The translations under genes and the position numbers were made by a program. From Branchiostoma floridae (Eukaryota > Chordata > Leptocardii > Amphioxiformes > Branchiostomatidae), in NCBI RefSeq assembly GCF_000003815.2, contig NW_023365731.1:1-64000 (forward strand): a DNA stretch of 64,000 bases, written 5' to 3'. The notes under the pieces were generated by a model that saw only the letters and a list, made by a program, of their open reading frames with translations, made no database searches and was not told the origin of the DNA. Shown piece by piece: positions 33,717-45,422 of the stretch; position 1 is the stretch's first letter; every line of letters starts with the position of its first letter.

Positions 33717-33889
33717 CTTGTAGGTAATTCCCACCATTAACCACTCTGGGATTATGGCACGTTTTAGATTAATTGTGCAAACCAAACCCCATTTGCACAA
33801 TCAGTATCTTGTAATGTTTCACCGTTTATGAATTATATACGCTACAGGACGGAAATAAAGTTTTTTTATTATTTTAAAACACTAGAATT

Positions 33890-34260
33890 ACAAATTTTCT
33901 CATTAATTATGCAAATCAAGTCCTAATTTGTATGTGTACATCTCTGTCTGCCCGGCCCTATCTACCTACAAGCTGCTAGGGGGCGCAGACTTAGACAACT
34001 TCTGCCTTATAATTCTATATATTTACCACCAAAAATCGACACCACAACATGTCAAGGTAAAAAGATGCAAAAAAGAACAAAAATTCCGCTGCAGTACCAA
34101 GGTTACCCACTAGGTGGCCCAAAGTTGAACTTGACCTTTGTCTTCCCAACACTATACCCACATACCAAATATCTTAGTAATCCATCCGGAGGTTATTGAC
34201 TTGTGACTGCAAAAATCCGGAAACACAAACACAGAGAGACATTCAGACAAGCAAAAAGAC
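33890..34260. repeat. Copy of the TTAATTATGCAAAT dispersed repeat
   Basis: TCATTAATTATGCAAAT, CTAGGGGGC, a CTGCAGTACCAAGG box, and an end with AAACACAAACACAGAGAGAC match the blocks at 10 kb and 58.5 kb. Confidence 0.6.
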
Positions 34261-37043
34261 ACACCTAAAACAATACGTCAATCAATTTCCATGGAGATAA
34301 CGAACCAACACGTCAGCAAATTGAATGCGTCATAGAAAACAACACAAATGTATGAGTCTACCAAAATCCCCAATTTACAAGATAAGGTATAGCCTACGGC
34401 GTCAAAATGGCACAAACAAGTCGTCATCACATCGACGTGTTTGTACATGTCTCTGAAACGTTAAGAAAGGAATGTTAAGAAAGGAATTTTATAAGGAAGG
34501 AATAAGGAATTCTCACATAAAAAAATGTAGTCTTCATTGGGTGACGTCACAGTATCGCGTGCGTGACCTTACAGTGAAAATTAAAAAAAAGGTTTTATAC
34601 CATTGAAATCTCTTTCTTGGTGGGGTTTCATTTAGAATCTTATAATATATATATCAAACTGAAACTGCCAGAGTTTCAGCACTATAAATGCTATCAGTGC
34701 CAGAGTTGGCTGCTGACCTCCAAAAAGAGCCCCCCCCCCCCCCCCCCCGAACAAGGCCGGCCGAAGTTCCTAACTTCCGGAGTTCGTGCGCTGCGCGCGC
34801 GCAAAGTTGCTACTTCGGGGGAATACGCTATTATGGATATATTCAGGTGCGGCACACAGGACATGTATATATGTGCCGGATATATCCGGGTTTGGCAGTT
34901 TAAGGGTAAACAGTTTTTTTCTTCTTCTTTGGAGGAAAAACCCTATAATTGTTGAACCGGATGTACAAAATGACATTTCACCATGACAAAGTGGAATCAT
35001 CGCCAGACGGCTGTTCTGATAGAACAGGTTAGCATTTAAGTTGCTAATGGTTTGAAGTTTTAATTCATGAGATAATGACACTTTTTCACTCCACTTTCCC
35101 ATATTTTTACATGCATTTGGTATATACACTGGAACAGTGTAACCCCCCCCCCCCCCCCCCTTCCCCCTAGTGGGCTGTTGGAGACTACATTGGACAATTG
35201 ATATTGACGTAAACGCGCGTGACCCTCAGGTGATATCCAAAGTTAAACTTATACTTCGACTTTGATAAAGGCTTGCAACGTTATACTAAGGCCAAATAGG
35301 CTACTTAAAGCAGGAGAAATGTCCTACCTAATACGTTGATCAACTGTCTGGTGGCTGAATTCACCTCAGTATCCAAGAGCGTAGAATAAAAATGACCACC
35401 AAAACCGGCGAACAAGTGACAACTAAAATGCATGTGCGTCATGATTTCGTCATCTGCGGAAAGTTACCTGACCTATTGCACGTTATAGTGGACCGGAAGT
35501 AGCACAATGTCCACCTGATCATTATCCAATGAGAGGTTATTGAACCACGAATGGCACCTTACTTGAACCGGTTTGTCGTTCCAGTATGATCTAGAAACAA
35601 TCTCGAACAAAAGCATGTTTACCCCTCCCCAACTCACCAGTCAGGTAAGTGACAAAGCAATTTTATAATTGGTTGTAGAGCTGTGTACCTAACGAATTTC
35701 AGGTGCAGGTAAAGGTACACGTTTTTAAGTACTTGGCAAGTTCGGACCTACACCTGTACCTAAAAAAATTTAACCATTGCAAGCATATGTAAGTTAAACA
35801 TGTAACTACAAGTCTTTTCTAGTGATGAATTGTCATTTTTGCATGGGAATTATATGACTCTCCAAACAAAGTTTTTTTAAGTTTCAACTGCAAGATTATC
35901 ACCATTGTCGTTGTTGATTCGGGATTTACTTACTTCTCCACTGGTCTTAAAAAGTGGCGTCAATAAGCAATTTAGTTTGTTTATGAACAGGTACACAGAT
36001 GTTTAGGTCCGGACCTGTACCTGACGGGCATTGTGGGCGTGTTTATTTCTTAGTGGATGGACAGTATAAATCTAGAAGGCCTGGATAGATTAATTTGGTA
36101 TGAAGGTAAGTCTTGACAAGACTTCGTAATGATTAGATTTTTGCCCCATTCTTTATGATTCCATGATGGTAACTGACTTGAATTTCACATGTGTGGCCCT
36201 TGCTAGTAACATAAAGTTTAACGCCATTGACTGCAAATTATAGGTGACGAAAATGCTAGAATGGTCTTCTGTCTTAAGGTAAGATTGTTTACTTGTATAT
36301 GGGCTGAGGGGATGACCAGCTAATGTAATTATGGAAATGACAAAATGAATGAGAAACGCACACGACACATCAGTTGTAATGCCGGGTTAAGATCAGCCGG
36401 CGAAGGTATGGGGTGGTGGAACTTTAGTTCCCCAATGAGTAACGACTTTGGAACCAACTTCATCAGTCAGCTCAGCGAAACAAGCACGAAGTCTTAAAGA
36501 ACATGTAAGACTCACCTGGTCATATACAGCAGAAGCATGATCGATCAAATGTACCTGATGATGTGGCTACCGAGACACAACAACAATATAGCCGGAACTA
36601 GCTATGTACACCGTACATACATAATGAAAACAAATGGATGCACCTATGAATTGCGTCTTACAGATTTCTTTATAGTTCGGTCACAGCAAATTCCATTACA
36701 TACTGTCATATTCATAGTCTTATCGAGTGGTAGACAGTTGAATTGGACTGTCTAGTAGATTATATAGTATGATCAAGGACGTTATATGGTATGAACTGTT
36801 GAATTGGACTGCTATAATAGATTATATATCATGATATTTCAGGTTGTGCATAATGTTTGCCTCAACTTCCTAGTATTATTGTAATGTAATGTGTTTATAT
36901 CTTATTGGTGGATCACGATACCAAACATATAACTGCCTGTGTACCACGTATGTTGTCTTGTTGCAATTTCAATTAATAAAAATCAACCGAAAAGTAAACT
37001 GTTTTGTCGTCCATTTTTCCTGGTGATAACCAACAACCAAATT

Positions 37044-37082
<39 letters not shown>

Positions 37083-37772
37083 GGACAGCTCAACATAGCA
37101 GTGTCTACACAAATTGTGGAGAATATTTGTAACTCGGTTGCATAGCCTTACACATATTATTCTTCATTTGTAATTTGAAACATCACGTATTTTTATCAAG
37201 AACATGCATTTTTCACTCCAGTAACACTGCTAAAATAACTGAAGCTGAAAATTACAAATTTGGTGCGGAACAAACTTCAACTTTAGGGCTGTAACTCTAG
37301 TTAGGTACTAGGTTGGGCGTCATTCTATAGCTAGTTAGTTTGCAGGTTAAACTATGTACGATGACATGACCAGGCTAAAAGTTGTGTCTTGAGTTAACTG
37401 CAGTTCAACTACGACTGGCGCGCGCTTTTTCCTCAACAAAGACCACGTCCACCTGCATCACTTCCGCAGGGCCCGGGGCTTCCCCGCGCCAACATAGTAC
37501 ACCAATCACAGAAGGGCACCGCGAGTAATAGCCAATCAGTGTCCAGTGTCCAAAGATTAGGTCATCCGTCAGGAGGGTGTACCTTGTAGACGTCGACCCG
37601 CGCAAGTATTCTCTCCGGTTGTTTACTGCCGTGCTTGGGTTTCATTTAAGCGTTAAGGTTTCAAACTGAATTGGAACTAGCAGTTTGCTAAAATCGACCA
37701 AACTGACCAAAGACATAGTTTGGAGGACTTTATTCTGGTAGTGTGGTGTAACAGGTAAGTCCCAACACGGGC
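34261..37772. other. Intergenic, poly-C tracts and simple repeats
   Basis: Poly-C runs at 34730-34748 and 35142-35160. A segment at about 35690-36020 repeats AGGTCCGGACCTG and GTACCT motifs like the hAT-like MITE at 33278-33716 and may be a relative. A CAGA microsatellite lies at 37044-37083. No supported gene. Confidence 0.5.
37044..37083 (+). repeat. (GACA)n microsatellite
   Basis: About ten GACA tetranucleotides in a row. Confidence 0.95.
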
Positions 37773-37776
37773 GATT

Positions 37777-38071
37777 TGTGTGTGTGTTTGTGTGTTCGTG
37801 TGTTTGTGTGTTGTGTGTGTGTGTGATAGTGTGTGTGTGTGCGATAGTGTGTGTGTTTGTGTGTTCGTGTGTTCGTGTGTGTGTGTGATAGTGTGTGTGT
37901 GTGCGATAGTGTGTGTGTGTGTGTGAGTGTGTGTGGGTGTGATAGTGTGTGTGGGTGTGAGTGTGTGTGTGATAGTGTGTGTGTGTATGTGTGATAGTGT
38001 GTGTTTGTGTGTGTGTGTGATAGTGTGTGTGTATGTGTGATTGTGTGTGTTTGTGATTGTGTGTGTTTGTG
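37777..38071 (+). repeat. Long GT-rich array with GATAGTGTGTGT units
   Basis: About 295 bp of GT dinucleotides broken regularly by GATA, GTTC, GTTT and GGGT interruptions. It ends about 250 bp before the assembly gap, so array collapse or gap placement here is suspect. Confidence 0.95.
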
Positions 38072-38321
38072 TGCTGGAGTTTCCTATCCCGGCACTGGTG
38101 TTGTTCCAATTAGGTTGAGCCCCAGAGGGACACCCCAGTGGTGCTTACCCGGCCAGCCCAGCCAGACTCTGGTCACATGGCTAGCATGCCAGACTTAGGC
38201 TCCACCCACCTGTCAGTGCAATCTAATATGGAGGAAATTGAAAGAAATCCTGTCGCCTAGTAACAAAGCAAGCTTTCCCCACAATTCCACGCGAATTCAA
38301 GATGGTGGATAGCGAAAAGTC

Positions 38322-38795
38322 NNNNNNNNNNNNNNNNNNNNNNNNNNNNNNNNNNNNNNNNNNNNNNNNNNNNNNNNNNNNNNNNNNNNNNNNNNNNNNN
38401 NNNNNNNNNNNNNNNNNNNNNNNNNNNNNNNNNNNNNNNNNNNNNNNNNNNNNNNNNNNNNNNNNNNNNNNNNNNNNNNNNNNNNNNNNNNNNNNNNNNN
38501 NNNNNNNNNNNNNNNNNNNNNNNNNNNNNNNNNNNNNNNNNNNNNNNNNNNNNNNNNNNNNNNNNNNNNNNNNNNNNNNNNNNNNNNNNNNNNNNNNNNN
38601 NNNNNNNNNNNNNNNNNNNNNNNNNNNNNNNNNNNNNNNNNNNNNNNNNNNNNNNNNNNNNNNNNNNNNNNNNNNNNNNNNNNNNNNNNNNNNNNNNNNN
38701 NNNNNNNNNNNNNNNNNNNNNNNNNNNNNNNNNNNNNNNNNNNNNNNNNNNNNNNNNNNNNNNNNNNNNNNNNNNNNNNNNNNNNNNNNNNNNNN
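38322..38795. other. Assembly gap (474 N)
   Basis: Run of N. It lies 170 bp upstream of the ATG of the RAG1-like gene and hides its promoter and any further 5' exon or element end. Confidence 1.
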
Positions 38796-38965
38796 ATAGT
38801 TTTGAACGATAATACTTCCTTAAAACACGTTCGAACAGCATATAGGACTTGATTAATGGGGACCCTGTGACCAAGAGCAGATGTGGGTGTGACGAATTGT
38901 GGAATTTGCGCGCACAACCTGTAACGATCATTCTGAGGCGGGCAGTGTAGAGAGCAGGCCGCACT

Positions 38966-41900
38966 ATGGCAGGGCTCCCTCCCGATATGTTCTACCTCGT
39001 GCAAAGGAATGAGATTTTGACTTTACAGAACAGGCAGTTGACAGATAGAATAGCACACCTGGAGTATCAGTTTCAACAGACCGTTCAAGAGCATAGAAGA
39101 CAGCTGGCACAAAAGGAGGTAGAGAAGAGTGCAGTACAGAGAGAGGTGGAGAGACTGGGGGAAGAGAAGGCTACAGTGCAGAGAGAGGTGGAGAGGCTGG
39201 TGGGAGAGAAGGCTACAGTACAGAGAGAGGTGGAGACGCTAAGGGCCCAGCTTCCGGAGGTCAGGGACGATGGCCAGCCCAAAAGAAAGCGAAAAAAGAT
39301 GAATGACACCGAGAAACCATATTCCGCATTGAGGCCAAGCTCCCTGCGGGGCAAGAGAGGAGACCTGAGAGAGAGATTCCTGGAGCCAGCTTTTCGCGAG
39401 TTGCCCCGCCATATTGTGAAAGCAAACGTGAGTCTACAGATAACCAGCAGTTAGTATTGATTTTTAATGGTCAGTGTTACTAATTCAACATTTGCAGTGC
39501 TATTTTGGCCACTATTAAGTTCAGTATACATGTTGTACTTAATATATGTCATCTCAACCTAGCATAGGAATGGTAAAGCATCTAAAAAAATATCTGATTA
39601 TTGAAGATATTTTCTTTTCATAGGAATATTGTGCATGTATCTCTACTCTTGCCATTTCAGGTCACGTTCAGGACTGAAGACGGCTTTTGCCTGGATGTAG
39701 AGTGGCCCCAAGGTCTCTATGACCGTAGGAACAACCCCCCTCCAGCTCAGCACGTCCCCGTCACAGGCCGTGGATACCGCCACCAGACAGAAGAGACCAA
39801 AGACCTGGTCCGGTGGTGTGTCCACTTCAAGGACCAGGCCTCTGTCTCGGATGTCTGGTGGCACGAGCTTCACATGAAGTTTCCCAAGGTCATACCACCC
39901 ATTGGTTGGGTCCGTGAGGAGAGAGTTGAGCAGAACTCCTTCCTTCCCTACCAGATGGAAGAGAACGTACGGAATGCTCCCATACATCTGTCCATCTATG
40001 TTCAGTATCTATGCATGTTGTGAGGCCATCAAGGTGTATATTTCTGAGGTGTTGTTAGAAATACAATATCCCTAATGTATGTATAATGATACTTTTCTTA
40101 GATATGGCCACAAGATGGCCCCAAATAGTAATACTAATAGGGCAGTGATCATGAGATTCTTTTGAATGTATCTTCTTTTCCACACTAAGATATAATATTG
40201 TGACACAGTTCATCTGAAATGTTCACTACAGGCCAGGGATGGAAATGGGGCGTCGCGGAGTGTCAAGGAGATAATCACCCACCATCTACAGCTGCCTGAA
40301 AACCAGCACCTGCTAGAGGCTGACGAGCCAGTGGTCAGCTTCCGATATGGTGTGGATGGCCGGCCACAAGCGAAGAATACGGTCATTGGAGCTGTGATGG
40401 CGTGCATCACACCCGTAAGGGACCTGGAGGAGGCGAGGAGACGACCTCGCTTGGTCCGAGACGAATATTGTGTTTTTGTGTATAGCGGTATGTAAGATAA
40501 TACTACATGTATTTAGAAATTATAGACATAAGTATCTGCATGCATGTATTTATACATACATACATCCTATTTGTGGTTTAATCACACCAGACATCTCAAG
40601 ATGCTTTATCAAGATTGCTTTATCTTATGTGACAGTATGTATCAGCTTCCATCCATGAATATCTTTTTTATATGTCTATGTAAATGCTTGATAAGTAATG
40701 CATGTAGAGTGCACTGCATGAAATATGAGATTTACCAAACACCTAGTACAGGGGTGCATGTCAGGGATGTACCCTGGTATAAGGCTTTATATAGGGGTGC
40801 ATGTATTACATTGTCAGAGATGTACCCTGGTATAAGGCTTTATATAGGGGTGCATGTATTACATTGTCAGAGATGGACCCTGGTATAAGGCTTTATATAG
40901 GGGTGCATGTATTACATTGTCAGAGATGGACCCTGGTATAAGGCTTTATATAGGGGTGCATGTATTACATTGTCAGAGATGGACCCTGGTATAAGGCTTT
41001 ATATAGGGGTGCATGTATTACATTGTCAGAGATGGACCCTGGTATAAGGCTTTATATAGGGGTGCATGTATTACATTGTCAGAGATGGACCCTGGTATAA
41101 GGCTTTATATAGGGGTGCATGTATTACATTGTCAGAGATGGACCCTGGTATAAGGCTTTATATAGGGGTGCATGTATTACATTGTCAGAGATGGACCCTG
41201 GTATAAGGCTTTATATAGGGGTGCATGTATTACATTGTCAGAGATGGACCCTGGTATAAGGCTTTATATAGGGGTGCATGTATTACATTGTCAGGGATGG
41301 ACCCTGGTATAAGGCTTTATATAGGGGTGCATGTATTACATTGTCAGGGATGGACCCTGGTATAAGGCTTTATTTAGGGGTGCATGTATTACATTGTCAG
41401 GGATGGACCCCTTTTTAAGGCCTTAAACAGGGGTACATGCATTACATATGTGTATAACATTGATCTGAAAATTTGGCAAGCATCGCCTACAAGTACATGT
41501 ATCCTTATTACTCATTCAGGCAAGGAGAGCTATGAGGAGCAGGTGCAGTCCGGCTCTCGTGTATTCAGAGAGATGGAGGACCTCCAACAGAACGGACTGC
41601 ACCTGAAAGTAGGAGAAGAAGAAGACGGCCAGGACAGAACAAAACATGTCAAGATTAATTGGTAAGGAGCTTCCTATCTAATGTTATCCACTCTCTACTA
41701 TTGATTCATAGGAGCCACTCAAAAGTCATCATTTTTGCATTTTGCGACTTGCAGTCGCAAAATGCCTTCTGGCCAGTGTAGTCGCCGTTGTGATGTTGAG
41801 ATGAACGGACCTGTTCAATCCATGCCAAACATTTGTATACCTGTTAAAACAGGCATTTCTTCAACATGTTCGCACTAGCGCAGTGGTAAAGTTTACGCAT

Positions 41901-44900
41901 TCTAAACCAATGCACCCGGTTCGAATCCGGGGAGGTAGTTTTTTTCAACTTTTTTTTTTCTTTTTTACATCCATTTGGCCACACCAATTTATTTCTTTGG
42001 TTAACGGATTCGCCGCTTCGTTTTTTTGCCGAATAGAAATAAAAATTAAAAAAAAACTTAAAAATGCCCCGCAACAGAGCTCACTCAAAAACAGGCAATG
42101 TGTAGTGAAATTTGCTGCAGTTCACGCAAATTTTAACAGGTGGCGTCTAGATCTGCTGCAGTTCAGGCACATATGTGAATCTCTCCATGCGCCAATATCA
42201 GGTTTAGTTACTCTGTTCTATTTATATGACATTCTAATAACTAGAAAAAAACGTTCACACACGCAAACATTGGCAAAATGCCAGCTTTTTTAAAAGCACT
42301 TGTTTAAACAACATTTTATTACTATTACAGGTACATTCTTTCCGACTGGAAGGCGCTAGCAGAGATGATGGGTCTCGTTGGGCCAACAGGTAAATGTAGA
42401 ATTACATTTGCTTGTATATTACCAGAAGCTGTTTATTTTTATTTTGATGCCTGTAGTCTAGGGATCTGAGTCACATGACTCAAGTCATACATGTTACAAT
42501 TAGTTACAATATCAAATAGCTTAAACATGTTTACTTACAAAAAATACATCACATAAATGTTGTACATCTAACAGAAGTTGTACCTTTTACAGGGAAATAC
42601 TTCTGTGTTCTGTGCTACTGCACCAAAGAGCACTTGTCACGCTTCAGTCAAGGTATGGCACTGTTCATTACTTCAGTTTGCATGCAAGTTATACCCCATG
42701 ACTTAAATTTGAGTTGTACCATATGTTCAAGTGAATGTAATATCCACCAGTAACCATCTTCTAAACATTGAGGCACAATGCAATGTTTTGCTTACTATTT
42801 GACTATTTGATCTATGGGCCTTGCACTGAAGCTGGTCCACTTTTGACTGGTTCAAAGTTACTGATAATCAAAAATGTGTATACTAGCAACAATATCAATA
42901 TTGTAATTTCAGACTTCTCACTGAGGACACATGACAAGGCAGCCCAGTGCATCCGGGACAGGGATAAGCGAGGTCACCAGAAGCTGCCTGTCATGAGTAT
43001 ACCATGGGGAAATGTTATCATTGACACCCTACACATGTATGTACTTCAATTTTGAAACAAAATGTGTCAACCAACTTTGCAATTCTTATGCATATTAATT
43101 GTAAAAGCTGTTTTACCAAGACATGCTAAGATAAGTTTTATTTTTCAGGTATCTCAGGATAGGCGGGAAGTTGCTCACTCAGGTACTTTTGACTTTACAT
43201 TGTTTGCCTCTGTACCACTACACTCAGAAAGTATTAAAAACACACATCAAGGTATCTTTGAATGTTTACTTAAACTTGGATTTTGTGCAGTGTACACATA
43301 TTAACAACATAAAGCAAGTAAACTCAAATGATAAATGACCTATTCTACTTTTAAAATGTTAAGTAGCATCCAGCAATCTGTGTCATGTCTACTATATCAG
43401 AGAAATCTATGACAAGAGAACTTCTTATCTTTCAGCTCATTGGCTGGGTCATTGACCAGAATGTCCCTGAGAAGTTGGAGCAAGCCATGAGAGATGTGGG
43501 GGTTGGGACGTTCTACTTGAGAGAGGAGGGAAACAGGCAGGGCACCAACACCTTCAAGTGGAAATCTTTGTCAGGTATGACATTTCTTCACATGTATAAT
43601 GATCAAGCACGCAAAACAAACATAAAAGCTAAGCTGTTACAAGCTTAAATGTTGCAAAAAAACCATAATATTTGGATTACGTTTAAGTTGAATTGCAATT
43701 TCAACTATAAAGGACATAGATCTAATAACTGCAACTCACTTTTACCCACATAGCAAAAGAGCTCAAGAAAGCAATAAAGATGCTGCCAGACAGACTACCG
43801 GACATTATTGAGAATGTCGGCATAACCAGGGAAGCAAAGATTGACAGCTTGCAGGGGCGGACACTTACAGCCATCCTGCAAAGCAAAGGAGCAAAGGTTC
43901 CACATAAGGTCTCAGAAAGGAAAGCCCTCCTAAAGGAACTTCTTGGAGGAGCGGAAAGGGTGAGCTGTTTCAATGTAGATGTTGTTCGACCCTTTTGATA
44001 TTTGAAAATGTGCTGAACTAATGTGTATGGCTTCACATTTCAACCCCTTTTCTCCAAATTTGCTGTTTGCCCTATGTAGATAACAGTACCTGGGAGGCCC
44101 GGTACTCGTGTGCAAATCCAAGTGGCTGACATACAAGAGATTTGGCGGGTAAGTTGGAAAATTTATACTTGGATAATTTCTTCTAAAGAAAAAGATCATT
44201 AATAAAACGCAGAACAAAGGATAGAAACAAAAATTAGAGCATGAATTTATCTATACCATAATATACTGCCCTCTTCACAGGAGTTCTCGAGAATCATGGA
44301 TATGCCCAAGGACCCAAGGCTCCATAACAACTACAAGGCAGCTGCCAGACAATGGGTCCTGAAGTTTCGAGACACCACATACCTCGAAGATTGTACGCCG
44401 TACATGCACTGTAAGTTAATTATATATACTATTATTACACATTGTTCAGAAACTATTCAATGTAAAGACAGTGTTAGTCCTTTGCTATGCATGTATAATC
44501 TTTCAACAAATAATTGAGTAACAGGTAATAAGAACATCTACTTTGACTAGAGAAATAGAACAGTAAAAAAATTCAGAGAATACTGTCTCCCACACTTGCC
44601 ATGTTTGTGCTGTGAAAGTATTTCATAAATTTAGAAGTTTTAAACCTATATATTTTTTCAGACTTTGCCTGCCATGCTGGTGACCAGCTGCAAGAGCATC
44701 CGTTCTTGCACTACGTGAATTGCGAGACAATTGAGAAAAAAAACCACGTGCAGACGAGGCGGTACCACTTGGCCACGCAGAAGGGGGGAGGTCGCAACCA
44801 CAGCAAGTGGGCCGAGCAGGTAATTTCATATGTATCTACATATGTTCATATGTTGAATTTGATACCTGCTGAAGACCTGATGTTGGAAGTGTAACACTAG

Positions 44901-45408
44901 TTCACCTGTATCCTATATCTGTTGTTTTTATAAACAGGGTACTGTATTTAATAATATCAAGTTGATATCAAACTACAAAATTTTTTAAAAATAATTTCAC
45001 CATGAAAATATTGCAATTTGAAACCACCGTCTATCGACTTGATACACATGTATCACTAAATACCTTGCTTTTAAAAGCAACGGATATAGGTTACCCACGG
45101 ATAAATATGAAGTAGCATTACAAATGGGGACAGAGTCATCATTTCTGTATTTCAATCTAATCTGTTTATACTATTTTCAGTTAATGCAGATGGAAAATCG
45201 AGAAACTTTTGCGGCCATCCATGGGATTGGGCAGAGGGAGAAGAGGAAGTGGACGAGGAGAGCCCAGCCTGACGATCCTGGGTATGGTGGGGGATCCGCC
45301 TCGGACAGCGACTCTGAAGAATCGACGGTGGGCAGCAACACCGATGAACTGGATGGTGATGATGATGATGATGACAGGATTGTATATGATGGTGAAGAGG
45401 ATGACTAG
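38966..45408 (+). CDS. RAG1-like DDE/zinc protein, 14 exons, 790 aa
   Basis: Exons: 38966-39427, 39661-39966, 40232-40487, 41520-41661, 42331-42389, 42593-42652, 42913-43036, 43149-43182, 43436-43574, 43754-43959, 44080-44148, 44281-44410, 44662-44819, 45181-45408. All introns are GT..AG and phases agree, giving 2,373 nt. Seen: a basic coiled-coil N-terminus (about 15-95, with tandem QREVERL-type heptads), a lysine/arginine patch (KRKRKK, about 107-112), and a core with D298 (VDG), D394 (LSDWK), C413/C416 (CVLC), H662/H667 (HYFACH), E687 (TIEKKN), then an acidic Asp/Glu-rich tail. Spacings D394-C413 (19) and H667-E687 (20) equal those of RAG1 D708-C727 and H942-E962; the zinc pairs have the same CxxC and HxxxxH form. 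Inference: an RNase H-fold DDE recombinase or transposase-derived protein, probably nuclear and DNA-binding. Whether it is active is unknown. The many introns favour a host gene. The ATG follows a 170-bp stretch after an assembly gap, so upstream non-coding exons cannot be excluded. Confidence 0.87.
40751..41455 (+). repeat. 53-bp minisatellite, about 12 units, intron 3
   Basis: Unit of 53 bp beginning GGGGTGCATGTATTACATTG. The first unit lacks 10 bp, the inner ones are almost identical (AGAGATGGACCC), and the last are diverged (AGGGATGGACCC, then CCTTTTTAAGG). No unique spacers. Confidence 0.95.
41737..41765. other. 13-bp perfect hairpin, intron 4
   Basis: GCATTTTGCGACT, loop TGC, AGTCGCAAAATGC. 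Confidence 0.85.
41863..41936 (+). repeat. tRNA-like relic (SINE head or tRNA pseudogene)
   Basis: Contains a box-A-like TAGCGCAGTGG, an anticodon-like stem GCATT/AATGC with a 7-base loop, and a perfect box B GGTTCGAATCC within a CCCGG/CCGGG T-stem, followed by T runs that would stop Pol III. The acceptor stem does not pair, so it is not called a working tRNA. Lies in intron 4 of the RAG1-like gene. Confidence 0.6.
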
Positions 45409-45422
45409 TTCTAGTTGTTACA

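Noticed and set aside
37642-38109. 155-codon minus-strand frame of His/Thr repeats
   Set aside because: It is only the translation of the GT microsatellite.
38257-39004. Three open frames of 160-235 codons across the gap
   Set aside because: Most of their length is N.
40751-41455. Regular 53-bp repeats that might suggest a CRISPR array
   Set aside because: There are no unique spacers; the units are continuous tandem copies in an intron of a eukaryotic gene.
41863-41936. Functional tRNA gene
   Set aside because: The acceptor stem does not pair and the D-arm is abnormal, so it is called a relic or SINE head.
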